64,000 nucleotides of DNA from Sphingobium baderi (GCF_001456115.1 NZ_CP013264.1:3180501-3244500); one strand, 5' to 3'; positions 27,633 through 37,810 are shown, counted from the stretch's first letter. Notes: generated from the letters alone by a model not told the origin. Numbers and translations: made by a program.

Positions 27633-29482
27633 GCTTCCTCCTTGTCGATCCGCGCGAGCAATGCTCCCTCGCTCACCTGACTGCCTTCCGTCGCGTTAAA
27701 CTCCGCCACGATACCGCCAAAAGGTGCGACAAGGCCGTGCTCCATCTTCATGGCTTCCAGCGTTAGCAGTCTTTGTCCCCTGGCCACCTTGTCTCCTCGC
27801 CCGACAGCGACGGAGATAATCCGCCCCGGCATGGGCGACAGCACCAGCCCATCGGATGCGCCGCCTGTTGCGACCCCGTTCATGCGCCATGGCGACAACC
27901 GCCAGGTCTGTCCTCCTTCCGCAATCAACACGACCTCGTCGCTCTCCTCCCTGTCTCCAGCCCTCTGCGGGTCGAAGGAGATGGCCACAGCTTCGCCATT
28001 CAACAGGAAAAGGGCGTCGCTCCGCACAGGCGCATTCAAACGGAACCCACCAAGTTCTCCACCAAAGGCCAGTGCCGCCGCTGCATCCGTCAAGGCCGCG
28101 CCGGAAGGTCGCTCGGGTGGCATTAACGCCTCGCCTTCACGCTCGACGAGGCCTGTATCGATGTCCGCTTCCACAAAGGCCGGATGCTCCAGCGCTTTCA
28201 CCAGAAAACCAGCATTGGTACGCAGCGGCCAAATGACGCTGTCGCTGAGGCACGCCGCCAGCCGCCTGCGTGCGCTTTCCCGTTCAGGGCCATGCGCGAT
28301 GACCTTGGCAATCATCGGATCGTAAAAGGAGGAAATTTCCGCCCCAAGCTCGACGCCCGTATCGATCCGGCAGTTTTCGCCCAGATCAAAAAAGTCCAGC
28401 GTTCCGATAGACGGCAGGAAGCCCTTCGCCGGGTCCTCCGCATAGAGCCGCGCTTCCATGGCCCAGCCGTTGATCGACAATTGCTCCTGCGTCTGGGGCA
28501 AAGGCTCGCCCGACGCCACGCGCAACTGCCATTCGACCAGATCCTGTCCCGTGATCGCCTCGGTGACAGGGTGTTCGACCTGAAGCCGTGTGTTCATCTC
28601 CATGAACCAGATGCGGTCGGCCCGCAGCCCTTCCGAACCGTCCGCGATGAACTCGATCGTTCCCGCGCCGACATAGTCCACCGCCCTGGCCGCCCGGACC
28701 GCCGCATCGCAGATCGCCTCCCGCGTGGCGTCATACATGCCCGGCGCGGGCGCTTCCTCGATCACCTTCTGGTGCCGCCGCTGGAGCGAGCAGTCCCGCT
28801 CGAACAGATGGACGACATTGCCGTGCCCGTCGCCGAAAACCTGCACCTCGATATGGCGCGGGTTCGTCACCCATTTTTCCAGCAGCACCTGATCGTTGCC
28901 GAAGGACGAAGCCGCTTCCCGCCGGCACGACAGCAGCGCCTCGGCGAAATCCCCAGGCCCATCGACCTTCCGCATCCCCTTGCCGCCGCCGCCCGCGACC
29001 GCCTTGATCAGCACGGGATAGCCGATGGCGTCCGCCTCCGCCGCCAGCCGCGTCCCGCTCTGGTCCTGCCCCAGATAGCCCGGCGTCACCGGCACGCCCG
29101 CCTCGCTCATCAGGGACTTGGCGGCGTCCTTCAATCCCATGGCCGTGATGCTCGCCGGATCGGGACCGACCCAGATCAGCCCGGCGTCGATCACCGCCTG
29201 CGCGAAGTCCGCATTTTCCGACAGGAAACCATAGCCCGGATGGATCGCCTCCGCCCCCGTCTCCCGCGCGGCGGCGATGATCCGGTCGCCCAGCAGATAG
29301 GATTCACGGACAGGCGACGGCCCGATATGCACGGCCGCGTCCGCTTCGCGCACATGCAACGCCCCGGCATCGGCGTCCGAATAAACCGCCACGGTGCGGA
29401 TACCCAGGCGCCGCGCGGTGCGGACGATGCGGCAGGCGATCTCGCCCCGATTGGCGATAAGGAGGGAACGGATCATCGGCAT
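27629..29482 (-). CDS. liuD: methylcrotonyl-CoA carboxylase biotin-containing (alpha) subunit
   Basis: A 617-residue fused subunit: biotin carboxylase (LIANRGEIACRIVRTA, KAVAGGGGKGMRKV, FMEMNTRLQVEHPVTE), BT linker, and a C-terminal biotinyl domain with the LEAMKMEHG site. It carboxylates biotin for the carboxyltransferase encoded just upstream. The start overlaps that gene's stop (TGATG); an ATG two codons later (29476) is also possible. Assignment to methylcrotonyl-CoA instead of propionyl-CoA rests on the adjacent isovaleryl-CoA dehydrogenase and the beta subunit. Confidence 0.92.
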   Translation of the reverse strand: MPMIRSLLIANRGEIACRIVRTARRLGIRTVAVYSDADAGALHVREADAAVHIGPSPVRESYLLGDRIIAAARETGAEAIHPGYGFLSENADFAQAVIDAGLIWVGPDPASITAMGLKDAAKSLMSEAGVPVTPGYLGQDQSGTRLAAEADAIGYPVLIKAVAGGGGKGMRKVDGPGDFAEALLSCRREAASSFGNDQVLLEKWVTNPRHIEVQVFGDGHGNVVHLFERDCSLQRRHQKVIEEAPAPGMYDATREAICDAAVRAARAVDYVGAGTIEFIADGSEGLRADRIWFMEMNTRLQVEHPVTEAITGQDLVEWQLRVASGEPLPQTQEQLSINGWAMEARLYAEDPAKGFLPSIGTLDFFDLGENCRIDTGVELGAEISSFYDPMIAKVIAHGPERESARRRLAACLSDSVIWPLRTNAGFLVKALEHPAFVEADIDTGLVEREGEALMPPERPSGAALTDAAAALAFGGELGGFRLNAPVRSDALFLLNGEAVAISFDPQRAGDREESDEVVLIAEGGQTWRLSPWRMNGVATGGASDGLVLSPMPGRIISVAVGRGDKVARGQRLLTLEAMKMEHGLVAPFGGIVAEFNATEGSQVSEGALLARIDKEEA

Positions 29483-31083
29483 CACATCCTGAACAGGCCG
29501 AATTGGGCATGGTCGGGGATCGGCGCGTTCAACGTCGCCGCAAAGGCCAGCCCCAGCACGTCGCGGGTCTGCGCCGGATCGATGACGCCATCGTCCCACA
29601 ATCGCGCCGTGGCGTGATAGGGATTGCCTTCCTCCTCATATTTCCGCCGGATCGGCGCCTTGAAGGCTTCGGCTTCCTCCGCCGTCCATGCGGCGGCGTC
29701 GCGGTGCACCGCCGCCAGCACCGACGCGGCCTGTTCCCCGCCCATCACGGAAATGCGGCTGTTGGGCCAGGTGAAGAGGAAGCGCGGCCCATAAGCCCGT
29801 CCGCACATCCCGTAATTGCCCGCGCCGAAACTGCCGCCGATCAGTACCGTGATCTTGGGGACCTGCGCCGTCGCCACCGCCGTCACCAGCTTCGCGCCGT
29901 GCTTGGCGATCCCTTCCGCCTCATATTTCCCCCCGACCATGAAGCCGGAGATATTCTGGAGGAACAGCAGCGGAATACGCCGCTGGCAGGCCAGTTCGAT
30001 GAAATGCGCGCCCTTCTGCGCGCTTTCGCTGAACAGCACGCCGTTATTGGCGAGGATCGCCGCCGGCATCCCCCAGATATGGGCAAAGCCGCAGACCAGC
30101 GTGGAGCCGTAGAGCGCCTTGAACTCGTGAAATTCGCTGCCGTCCACCAACCGCGCGATCACCTCGCGCACGTCATAGGGCGCGCGCACATCCTCCGGGA
30201 TGATGCCGTAAAGATCTTCGGCCGCGAATTTCGGCGGCCGCGCCTCGCGAACATGGATGTCGGCTGCGCGATCCGGCTGGAGCGTCGAAACGATGTCCCG
30301 CACGATGCTGAGCGCATGATCGTCATTTTCCGCGACATGATCCACCACGCCGGACTTGCGGCCATGCAGATCGCCGCCGCCCAGATCCTCCGCGCTGATG
30401 ACCTCGCCCGTCGCCGCCTGCACCAGCGGCGGGCCGGCCAGGAAGATCGTCCCCTGATTGCGGACGATCACCGTCTCGTCCGACATGGCCGGGACATAGG
30501 CGCCGCCCGCCGTGCAGCTCCCCATCACGCAGGCGATCTGCGGAATGCCCTGCGCCGACATGGTCGCCTGATGGAAGAAGATGCGGCCGAAATGCTCCTT
30601 GTCCGGGAACACGTCCGCCTGATTGGGCAGGTTCGCGCCGCCGCTGTCGACCAGATAGATGCAAGGCAGCCGGTTTTCCAGCGCGATCTCCTGCGCCCGC
30701 AAATGCTTCTTGACGGTCAGCGGATAATAGGTTCCGCCCTTCACCGTCGCATCGTTGCAGACGATCATCACCTGACGGCCCGACACCCGGCCGATGCCCG
30801 TAATCAGGCCCGCGCCCGGCACTTCGCCCTGATACAGATCATGGGCCGCAAGCTGCCCGATCTCCAGAAAGGGCGATCCCGCGTCCAGCAGCCGCTCCAC
30901 CCGCTCGCGCGGCAGCAGCTTGCCCCGCGCCTCATGCTTCTCCCGCGCCCTGGCGGAGCCGCCCCGCGCTGCCTCGCCCACTTTAGTCCGCAATTCCTCC
31001 GCCAGGGCGCGATTGATGGCCGCATTGGCGCGAAAGGCGTCGCTGTCCGGGGACAGCTTCCCATCCAGAACCGGCGCGCTCAT
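29482..31083 (-). CDS. liuB: methylcrotonyl-CoA carboxylase carboxyltransferase (beta) subunit
   Basis: A 533-residue carboxyltransferase with the double crotonase fold. Motifs include [20 protein letters not shown] and [20 protein letters not shown], which are near identical in MCC beta subunits across bacteria and mitochondria. It transfers CO2 from biotin to the gamma carbon of 3-methylcrotonyl-CoA in leucine breakdown. Its start overlaps the isovaleryl-CoA dehydrogenase stop (ATGA at 31080). Confidence 0.94.
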   Translation of the reverse strand: MSAPVLDGKLSPDSDAFRANAAINRALAEELRTKVGEAARGGSARAREKHEARGKLLPRERVERLLDAGSPFLEIGQLAAHDLYQGEVPGAGLITGIGRVSGRQVMIVCNDATVKGGTYYPLTVKKHLRAQEIALENRLPCIYLVDSGGANLPNQADVFPDKEHFGRIFFHQATMSAQGIPQIACVMGSCTAGGAYVPAMSDETVIVRNQGTIFLAGPPLVQAATGEVISAEDLGGGDLHGRKSGVVDHVAENDDHALSIVRDIVSTLQPDRAADIHVREARPPKFAAEDLYGIIPEDVRAPYDVREVIARLVDGSEFHEFKALYGSTLVCGFAHIWGMPAAILANNGVLFSESAQKGAHFIELACQRRIPLLFLQNISGFMVGGKYEAEGIAKHGAKLVTAVATAQVPKITVLIGGSFGAGNYGMCGRAYGPRFLFTWPNSRISVMGGEQAASVLAAVHRDAAAWTAEEAEAFKAPIRRKYEEEGNPYHATARLWDDGVIDPAQTRDVLGLAFAATLNAPIPDHAQFGLFRM

Positions 31084-32225
31084 GCCCCGATCAATTCCCG
31101 GCCGATCAACATGCGGCGAATTTCATTCGTCCCCGCGCCGATGTCCAGCAATTTGGCGTCGCGCATATAGCGTTCGACCGGCCAGTCCTTCGTATAGCCC
31201 GCGCCGCCCAGCGCCTGCACCGCTTCCTGCGCGGTCTTCATCGCATTCTCGCTCGCCAGCAGGATCGCCCCCGCCGCGTCGAAGCGGGTCGTCCTGCCCG
31301 CGTCACAGGCTTTCGCGACCGCGTAGACATAGGCCCGCGCGCTATTGAGCGCCACATACATGTCGGCGACCTTCGCCTGCATCAACTGGAACGCGCCGAT
31401 GGGCTGTCCGAACTGCCTGCGTTCCCGCACATAGGGCAGCACGACGTCCAGACAGGCTTGCATGATGCCGAGCTGTATCCCCGCCAGCACCGTGCGCTCG
31501 TAATCGAGGCCCGACATCAGCACGCCGACCCCGCCGTCGAGCGGCCCCATGACATTCTCTTCCGGCACCTCGCAATCGTCGAAGACCAGCTCGCCGGTCG
31601 GACTGCCGCGCATCCCCATCTTGTCGATCTTCTGACCGATGGAGAAGCCCTTGAAGCCCTTTTCGATGATGAAGGCCGTGATCCCGCGCGATCCTTCGCC
31701 CGTCTTTGCGTAGACGATCAGCGTGTCGGCCTCCGCCGCGTTGGTGATCCAGAATTTCGTGCCGTTGAGCACATAGCAGTCCCCCCGCTTTTCCGCGCGC
31801 AGCTTCATGGACACGACGTCCGATCCCGCTCCCGCCTCCGACATGGCGAGGCTGCCGACATGCTCGCCCGAAATCAGCCGGGGCAGATATGCCGCCTTCT
31901 GCGCCGCATTGCCCCAGCGGCGCAACTGATTGACGCAAAGATTGGAATGCGCCCCATAGGACAGCCCTATGGAGGCCGAGGCCCGCGCGACCTCCTCCTG
32001 CGCGACGACATGCTCCAGATAGCCAAGGCCCAAGCCGCCCCATTCCTCCTCGACGGTGATCCCGTGCAGGCCCAAAGCGCCCATTTCCGGCCAAAGTGCG
32101 CGTGGGAACCAGTCCTTGGCGTCTATCTCCGCTGCGAGGGGAGCGATCCGATCTGCCGCAAAGCGCGTGGCGCTCTCCCGGATCATGTCCGCGGTTTCAC
32201 TGAGGCCGAAGTCGAAATCCGTCAT
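31080..32225 (-). CDS. liuA: isovaleryl-CoA dehydrogenase
   Basis: A 381-residue FAD-dependent dehydrogenase converting isovaleryl-CoA to 3-methylcrotonyl-CoA. The N-terminal fold, [52 protein letters not shown] and [19 protein letters not shown] are IVD signatures. The start is set at 32225 because AAGGAG lies 8 bases upstream; a frame extension of seven residues has no such site. First gene of the liuA-liuB-liuD-maoC operon. HMG-CoA lyase and the usual methylglutaconyl-CoA hydratase are not in this window. Confidence 0.94.
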   Translation of the reverse strand: MTDFDFGLSETADMIRESATRFAADRIAPLAAEIDAKDWFPRALWPEMGALGLHGITVEEEWGGLGLGYLEHVVAQEEVARASASIGLSYGAHSNLCVNQLRRWGNAAQKAAYLPRLISGEHVGSLAMSEAGAGSDVVSMKLRAEKRGDCYVLNGTKFWITNAAEADTLIVYAKTGEGSRGITAFIIEKGFKGFSIGQKIDKMGMRGSPTGELVFDDCEVPEENVMGPLDGGVGVLMSGLDYERTVLAGIQLGIMQACLDVVLPYVRERRQFGQPIGAFQLMQAKVADMYVALNSARAYVYAVAKACDAGRTTRFDAAGAILLASENAMKTAQEAVQALGGAGYTKDWPVERYMRDAKLLDIGAGTNEIRRMLIGRELIGA

Positions 32226-32266
32226 CGCGTCTCTCCTTGCCGGCATCCTAGCGCCTTGGCCATTCC

Positions 32267-32286
32267 CCGAAAAATTGAAATTTCGG
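32267..32286. promoter_or_regulatory. inverted repeat CCGAAA-N8-TTTCGG, candidate LysR site
   Basis: Located in the 109-base divergent region between liuA and the LysR gene. Size and symmetry suit a LysR-type recognition site controlling both. No direct evidence of binding. Confidence 0.35.
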
Positions 32287-32334
32287 CAACCATGCTATTA
32301 ATCCTGTCTATAGATGCCCTGTTGGAGACGCTGC

Positions 32335-33204
32335 TTGCTCGACCGCTATCTGCTTCGATATTTTCTGGCCGTAGTCGATCAAGGGAATTTTTCCCGCGCC
32401 GCCGCCCATTGCCATGTATCGCAGCCGACCTTGTCCGTCGGCATCGCCAAGATCGAACGGACACTCGGCGTTTCGTTATTCGTCCGATCCAATCAGCGGG
32501 TCGAATTGACCGACGCGGGCGCACGCTTCCTGCCCCATGCGCGACGCATCGAACGGGAATTCAACCTGGCGCTTCAGGCCATGGAGCAAACGACCGATCT
32601 CCCGCCATTGCGTCTGGGCGTCCTCAGCAGCATCCCGGGGGCATTAATCGCCTCCGCCCTCGCATCCGTTCCGCCGCAAAGGCATTGGCGGTTCGAACTG
32701 CTCTTTGGCAGCGAACGGGAACTGACCGGGCATCTGGCAAAAGGTAGAATTGATCTGGCCCTGTCTCTTGTCGGGAGAGGCGGCGATCGCTTCGCCGAAA
32801 CGCCTATTGCTACCGAAGGCTATGCGCTCGCGATCCCGGCGACTCATAGGTTGGCGCACAAATATGAGATTGCCGCAGAGGAACTCGCCCATGAAGTCAT
32901 GATCGTCCGCCGTCATTGCGAGGCGCTGTCCGAAGTCAGCCGACACTTTATCGAACGCGGGGTGAGGCCGCATTTCGCGCTTCGTTCCACCAATGACGAG
33001 CGCGTCATGCAGATGGTGGCCGCGTCGCTTGGCATCACCGTCATGCCCGAAAGTTACTGGCAGGACGGCCTTCTCCGCCCCAGATTGGCTGGCTTCGGGC
33101 TTGAACGGACGATCGGCTGGGCATCCTCTCCCGACGCCGAGCATCTTCTGGCAAGCCCGCTCCCCTTCATGCAGGCAATCGACGCCGCATTGAACGGGAA
33201 ATAG
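32335..33204 (+). CDS. LysR family transcriptional regulator
   Basis: A 289-residue regulator with an N-terminal winged helix (YFLAVVDQGNFSRAAAHCHV then QPTLSVGIAKIERTLG) and a periplasmic-binding-protein-like effector domain. I chose the TTG start at 32335 because GGAG lies 7 bases upstream and the protein then begins at the family-typical LDRYLLRYF; an ATG at 32314 would add seven residues. Divergent from liuA, so likely regulator of leucine/isovalerate degradation. Known liu regulators are often MerR (LiuR), so this would be a different solution. Confidence 0.88.
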   Translation: MLDRYLLRYFLAVVDQGNFSRAAAHCHVSQPTLSVGIAKIERTLGVSLFVRSNQRVELTDAGARFLPHARRIEREFNLALQAMEQTTDLPPLRLGVLSSIPGALIASALASVPPQRHWRFELLFGSERELTGHLAKGRIDLALSLVGRGGDRFAETPIATEGYALAIPATHRLAHKYEIAAEELAHEVMIVRRHCEALSEVSRHFIERGVRPHFALRSTNDERVMQMVAASLGITVMPESYWQDGLLRPRLAGFGLERTIGWASSPDAEHLLASPLPFMQAIDAALNGK

Positions 33205-33319
33205 CCGATCCCGCCCCCTTTTCGAACTTTCGTAGCAATCAAGGACAGGCATGGTTTCGCTTTTCTTCAACACAGGCTATTGTGGAACCTCAGGCATCAT
33301 TGGGTTGCCAGGATGAAAG

Positions 33320-33544
33320 ATGGTTGAACTTTTCCCGCCCCCCTTTGACGAAAGCCCGGATGCCAAGACAGCTCGCCCTCTGCCACAGCATGACCGGGTC
33401 GTATCCACTGGCGATGGGAATCTGGAGCGGCCGCTTTCCACCTGGGAAAGCCTGGACGGTTATATATCCCTGTTTTCGCGCTGGGCCGGGCCTATAGCCC
33501 TGATCGCGGCTCTTGGGCTGATTGGCTGGCTGTTCCTGCGCTGA
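33320..33544 (+). CDS. small C-terminally anchored membrane protein
   Basis: A 74-residue protein with an AGGA site upstream, a polar N-terminal half (about 1-50) and one C-terminal transmembrane helix (about 55-73). The helix entry SRWAGPIALIAAL strongly resembles SRWAGIIAFAGAL in the protein at 35339, so the two are paralogs. I do not recognise the family. Position upstream of the priming transferase suggests a link to polysaccharide production or the cell envelope. Confidence 0.6.
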   Translation: MVELFPPPFDESPDAKTARPLPQHDRVVSTGDGNLERPLSTWESLDGYISLFSRWAGPIALIAALGLIGWLFLR

Positions 33545-33703
33545 TCGCCGCGTAGGACACGGAAATCAAACGGTAACGCCGCGCAGACTCCCGCAAGCAT
33601 TTGGAATCCCGCGCGACAAGCGGTCATTCCGCCTTCAACGGATCGTCGGAAAACCGCGTCCGCATGTCCCACAGCCGATTGCCAGGGCAGAGCATTTATG
33701 TCC

Positions 33704-33718
33704 TGTTGCCGTGCAACA
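33704..33718. promoter_or_regulatory. inverted repeat TGTTGC-CGT-GCAACA upstream of the priming transferase
   Basis: A perfect 6+3+6 repeat about 108 bases before the start at 33826, followed by TAAG. A related arrangement (GTTGC-N6-GCAATAAG) occurs at 35688-35706 before the next polysaccharide gene. The rest of 33545-33825 shows nothing assignable. Confidence 0.35.
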
Positions 33719-33825
33719 TAAGTCAAAAGACATAGATTGCTGGGCGAGGATGTTCCGAACGCCCACCAGCCGTATGCCATGCGGTTGAGGATTGATCTGT
33801 GGCTTGACGTAGAAAAGGGTTGCTG

Positions 33826-35217
33826 ATGTCTAAGATCGACCTGGCGATCGAGGGAGTCCCCGATCGTCAGCCTGCCGCCACCGCTGTCCGTCAGAACACG
33901 AGGCTGTGGTTGTGCCTGCTGCTCTTGCTCGCCGACATGATCGCGCTGGGCGCTGGTTTCGCAATCGGCATGGGCACGGCCGCGATGCCTGTATTCTCGG
34001 GCGAACTATGGCAACCGCTGTGCGGTGGAATGATCGTCTATGGCTTCGTTGCCTTTCATAGTCAGGCATATAATCCGCACTGCCTGACACATGGCACAGC
34101 ATCGTGCCGCAGCGCAGCAATGGCTTTTGCAGGAACGCTGCTGATCTTCCTCCTCGTTCTCTTTTCGTTGAAGGCCACGGGAGGCCTTTCACGGCTGGGG
34201 ATAGCGACGGGGCTGTTGTGCAGCGGTAGCTTGTTGATGGCCCAACGCCTGCTCATCACCAGGACCGTCCGGCGGCATTTCGGCCACGACCTTTTCGCGC
34301 AATTGCTCATCATCGACGAAGGCTTCATCCCCGAGGATGTGAGCGGCATGGTAATTTTGGATGCGCCAACCATCGGCCTGAAAGCGGATCTGGACGACCC
34401 CTATATGCTCCACCGGCTGGGCATGGTGTTGCGGGATTTCGACAGGGTCGTGATATCCTGCCCCGCCGACCGCAAGGCCGATTGGGCGCAAATGCTCAAG
34501 GGCGCGAATATCCTGGGCGAAATCGTCGTGCCTGAACTCGCGCCCATGGCGCCGCTGGCCGTGCAGAACTGCCGCGGCGTCGCGACGCTGGTGGTGGCGC
34601 GGGGGCCGCTGAATCTGGCGAACCGTGCGAAGAAGCGTCTTCTGGACATCGCACTAACCGTGCCTGTGCTGATCGCGCTGATGCCGCTGTTGATCGCAGT
34701 CGCCATTGCCATCAAGCTGGATTCGCCGGGACCGGTGTTTTTCCGGCAGGAACGGATCGGACGCGGTAACCGGCTGTTCCATATCCTCAAGTTCCGCAGC
34801 ATGAAGGTGGAGCAATGCGATGCGGCGGGCGCGGCTTCCACGCGGCGGGACGATGGCCGCATCACGCGGGTCGGACGCTTTATCCGCAGCACCAGCATCG
34901 ACGAGCTGCCGCAGCTCATCAACGTACTGCTGGGCGAGATGAGCCTCGTCGGGCCGCGCCCCCATGCGCTTGGCTCCACGGCGGAGCAGCAGCTTTTCTG
35001 GCAGGTCGACCGGCAATATTGGCATCGCCATGCGCTGAAGCCCGGTATCACCGGACTGGCGCAGGTGCGCGGCTTCCGGGGCGCGACGGAAACGCGACGC
35101 GACATTTTGAACCGGGTGGAGGCGGACCTGGAATATCTGCACGGGTGGAGCCTGACGCGGGACGTCGCCATCCTGATCGGCACGGCCAATGTGCTGATCC
35201 ACCGCAACGCTTATTGA
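33826..35217 (+). CDS. undecaprenyl-phosphate sugar phosphotransferase (priming transferase, GelB/SpsB-like)
   Basis: A 463-residue polyprenyl glycosylphosphotransferase. Several N-terminal transmembrane helices (about 27-150) and a CoA-binding-like region precede a C-terminal catalytic domain with KRLLDIALTVPVLIALMPLL, VFFRQERIGRGNRLFHILKFRSM, STSIDELPQLINVLLGEMSLVGPRPHA and KPGITGLAQVRG. It attaches the first sugar-1-phosphate (glucose or galactose) to undecaprenyl phosphate. The start at 33826 follows AAAAGGG; a TTG two codons upstream is unlikely. It starts the exopolysaccharide locus. Confidence 0.93.
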   Translation: MSKIDLAIEGVPDRQPAATAVRQNTRLWLCLLLLLADMIALGAGFAIGMGTAAMPVFSGELWQPLCGGMIVYGFVAFHSQAYNPHCLTHGTASCRSAAMAFAGTLLIFLLVLFSLKATGGLSRLGIATGLLCSGSLLMAQRLLITRTVRRHFGHDLFAQLLIIDEGFIPEDVSGMVILDAPTIGLKADLDDPYMLHRLGMVLRDFDRVVISCPADRKADWAQMLKGANILGEIVVPELAPMAPLAVQNCRGVATLVVARGPLNLANRAKKRLLDIALTVPVLIALMPLLIAVAIAIKLDSPGPVFFRQERIGRGNRLFHILKFRSMKVEQCDAAGAASTRRDDGRITRVGRFIRSTSIDELPQLINVLLGEMSLVGPRPHALGSTAEQQLFWQVDRQYWHRHALKPGITGLAQVRGFRGATETRRDILNRVEADLEYLHGWSLTRDVAILIGTANVLIHRNAY

Positions 35218-35338
35218 GCGGGCGGCGGGAGCATCCCGCCATTTTGCGGTGAGCCGAGGGGATCTTTCCGCCCGGATCAACCATTTGTGAACCAAGAGAG
35301 CCGATAAGCTGCGCCAGGATGAGCGCGAGGATCAGGCC

Positions 35339-35542
35339 GTGGTTGACGAAGCAGTTCAGTTCAAAATCAAGAGCGAGTCACAGAAGGGATCGCGGTTTGA
35401 TTATCGGCCGATGGGTCGGGCCGGGGCGGCGGGGTTTGCCGAGCGGGCGGAGGAGTCGATCCAGCTGTTGTCGCGCTGGGCGGGAATCATCGCCTTTGCG
35501 GGCGCTTTGGCCACCATTTCCTATTTCCTGTTCCGGGGCTGA
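35339..35542 (+). CDS. small C-terminally anchored membrane protein, paralog of the one at 33320
   Basis: A 67-residue protein starting at GTG with a GAGG site upstream. The N-terminal part is basic and polar; residues about 44-65 form a transmembrane helix with SRWAGIIAFAGAL, matching the helix of the 33320 protein. DNA similarity also runs through this segment (CTGT-TGTCGCGCTGGGC), which supports an origin by duplication. Function unknown. Confidence 0.55.
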   Translation: MVDEAVQFKIKSESQKGSRFDYRPMGRAGAAGFAERAEESIQLLSRWAGIIAFAGALATISYFLFRG

Positions 35543-35717
35543 CGACGCCCTTTTCCTTGCTGCCAGATGAACAGCGTAAGCGCCCGGCAGCAGGGCTGCA
35601 CGGGCCATGAAGCGAGCCGTTGCTTTGCTGCGACCAGCCGCATTGCGGCCCCTATATTTCCTCTGAAATCGGACTAGCATGACCTTCGTTGCTGCAATGC
35701 AATAAGGGTCATAGCAT

Positions 35718-36968
35718 TTGAAAATAACCAACCGCCTGCATTTGCAGGAGCGCCCCTGTGCGCCCGCAATAAATGAAACCAACTGGCAGCGCGCCGCCAT
35801 CGCGGTGGCGCTGGGCAGCGTCATGATGGCGGGCGCACCGCTGTCGGCGCGTGCCCAGGGAAACGACAACGGCAATAGCGAGAAACCGGACAAGCTGGGA
35901 CTTCAGATCGAAACCGGCCTCGACCTGCTGTATGACGACAATGTCTTCAGGGTCGACGACCGGGTCGAAAAGCCGACCGACGACATCATCGTCACGCCAT
36001 CGGTCCAGCTGACCTATGCCCATCCCGTCGGCCGCCATGACGTGCTGGTGCGCGCCAAAGCCGGCTACGACTGGTTCGTGTCGCACAATGAGCGAAGCAA
36101 GCTGCGCCTGGACGGCGAGGCAAGGGCGAATATCCGTTTCGGCGCGACCTGCGTGCTGACGCCCAGCGCCACCTACCGCCAGCAGCGCGCCGATTATGGC
36201 GACATCAACCAGAATACGGAAAATCTGCAACGCTTCACGACGCTGGGGGCAGACCTGTCATGCGAACGGCCCGGCCTGTTCCCGGTCGCGGGCTATGAAC
36301 ATGCCATGACGCGCAACGCCAACCGGTTCGATTATGCCGACCAGACCAGCGACAGCTTCTATGCAGGCGTGGGCTATAACAAACCCAGCCTGGGCACGAT
36401 CACGGCCACTTATGAACATACGTCCAGCGACCGCGACAATCTGGGCATCACCAACCGGATCGACGCCTATGCGCTGCGGTTCCAGCGGTCGGTGTCGCCG
36501 CTGACCCAGATCGACGCGCAGGTCGCCTGGCTGGACGTGAAGGGCGGGTCCGATGTCGTGGGCGATTATGATGGCCTGGGATGGGACGTGAAGCTGACCA
36601 GCGCCTTCGTTCCCCGCCTGAAACTGGCGGTTTCGACCAAGCGCGACATCGTGAACGACAGCCTGATCGCCAGCGGCTTCGCGATCCGGTCGAACTATCG
36701 GGTCGAAGGCTATTATGCGCTGAGCGAACTGACCTCCATCGGCCTTTATGCCGATTGGGAAAGACGCAAGTTCCGCCAGGATGCGGCGTTGCGCCCGTTC
36801 AACATCACCGCCGACAAAAATCGCCGTTTCGGCGCGACGGTCAAGCGCAAGCTGACCGACAGGGCCGATCTGGCGCTCGACGCGCAGCATTACAGGCGGC
36901 GCACCGACACAAGTTCGTCAAACTATAGCGGCACGCAAGTGACGTTATCCGCCCTTCTGCGATTCTAG
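35718..36968 (+). CDS. outer-membrane beta-barrel protein of the polysaccharide locus
   Basis: A 416-residue protein with a signal region ending near ARAQ (about residue 50), an unusually long N-terminus. The rest is amphipathic beta strand with alternating aromatic residues and ends in LSALLRF, the C-terminal Phe expected of barrel proteins. It matches the outer-membrane beta-barrel proteins placed in many exopolysaccharide clusters (for example with gum- and exosortase-type loci), whose role in export is not settled. An ATG within the first 25 residues is not evident, but the long leader leaves the start uncertain. Confidence 0.82.
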   Translation: MKITNRLHLQERPCAPAINETNWQRAAIAVALGSVMMAGAPLSARAQGNDNGNSEKPDKLGLQIETGLDLLYDDNVFRVDDRVEKPTDDIIVTPSVQLTYAHPVGRHDVLVRAKAGYDWFVSHNERSKLRLDGEARANIRFGATCVLTPSATYRQQRADYGDINQNTENLQRFTTLGADLSCERPGLFPVAGYEHAMTRNANRFDYADQTSDSFYAGVGYNKPSLGTITATYEHTSSDRDNLGITNRIDAYALRFQRSVSPLTQIDAQVAWLDVKGGSDVVGDYDGLGWDVKLTSAFVPRLKLAVSTKRDIVNDSLIASGFAIRSNYRVEGYYALSELTSIGLYADWERRKFRQDAALRPFNITADKNRRFGATVKRKLTDRADLALDAQHYRRRTDTSSSNYSGTQVTLSALLRF

Positions 36969-36970
36969 CC

Positions 36971-37810
36971 ATGAACATGGGAGCGACAGCTGTGAAAACA
37001 GGAACACTCCTCCGGTCTCTTACCATCCTGCTGACGGCGGCGGCGCCCGCCGTGGCGACGGCCCAGACCGGACCGGCCACGCCTGCCCAGGCGGTGGCCC
37101 CTTCCCCCTCGCCCGCCAATGCCGGATACCGGCTGGGCGCGGACGATGAGGTGAAGATCTCGATCTTCGGCCAGCCCGACCTGTCCACCACCAGCCGGAT
37201 CAAGGCGGACGGGTCGCTGACACTCGCCCTGATCGGCCCGGTCGCGGCGCAGGGCAAGACGACATCGGAACTGGGACAGGCCATAGCATCGGCCTATGCC
37301 AGCGGCGGTTTCCTCACCAATCCATCGGTAAGCGTGGAGGTCAGTCAATATGTGAGCCGCTTCGTCACTGTGCTGGGCAATGTGCCGCAGGCGGGCAACT
37401 ATCCGCTCGACCGCAATTATTCGGTCGCGTCCATGCTGGCGAAGGCGGGCGGTTCGACCACATCGGGCGCGAACGCCGTGATCCTGACCCCGGCGGACGG
37501 CAGCGGGCCGGTCCGCATATCGCTGGCCGACATGAGCGCGGGCGCGGGCCGCACGCTGCAACCGGGCGACATCCTGTTCGTGCCGCCGGCCGAGAAGGTC
37601 TATGTCTATGGCCAGGTGCAGCAGCCGGGCGCCTTCTCCTACGCGCCGGGCCAGACATTCCGGCAGGCGCTGGCGCTGGCCGGAGGGCCGACGCTGGCCG
37701 GTTCCACCAAGCGCATCAAGGTCAAGCGCGACGGCAAGGAGGTCGAGGCCAATCTCGACGATCCGGTGAAACCCGAAGACGTCCTCATCATCAGGGAGAA
37801 GCTGTTTTGA
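36971..37810 (+). CDS. polysaccharide export outer-membrane protein (Wza/GelD family)
   Basis: A 279-residue exported protein with a signal peptide (about 1-35) and the poly-export domain (YRLGADDEVKISIFGQPDLS, IKADGSLTLALIGPVAAQGK), followed by two SLBB-type domains (VTVLGNVPQAGNYPLDRNYS and VYVYGQVQQPGAFSYAPGQT). It forms the outer-membrane portal of a Wzx/Wzy-type export machine, working with the chain-length protein at 39243. No lipobox Cys is seen, unlike many Wza proteins. Its stop overlaps the ATPase start. Confidence 0.93.
   Translation: MNMGATAVKTGTLLRSLTILLTAAAPAVATAQTGPATPAQAVAPSPSPANAGYRLGADDEVKISIFGQPDLSTTSRIKADGSLTLALIGPVAAQGKTTSELGQAIASAYASGGFLTNPSVSVEVSQYVSRFVTVLGNVPQAGNYPLDRNYSVASMLAKAGGSTTSGANAVILTPADGSGPVRISLADMSAGAGRTLQPGDILFVPPAEKVYVYGQVQQPGAFSYAPGQTFRQALALAGGPTLAGSTKRIKVKRDGKEVEANLDDPVKPEDVLIIREKLF

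Noticed and set aside
28184..31170. Two long + strand frames (477 and 555 codons) opposite liuD and liuB
   Set aside because: Shadow frames of the two carboxylase subunits, which have clear family motifs on the other strand.
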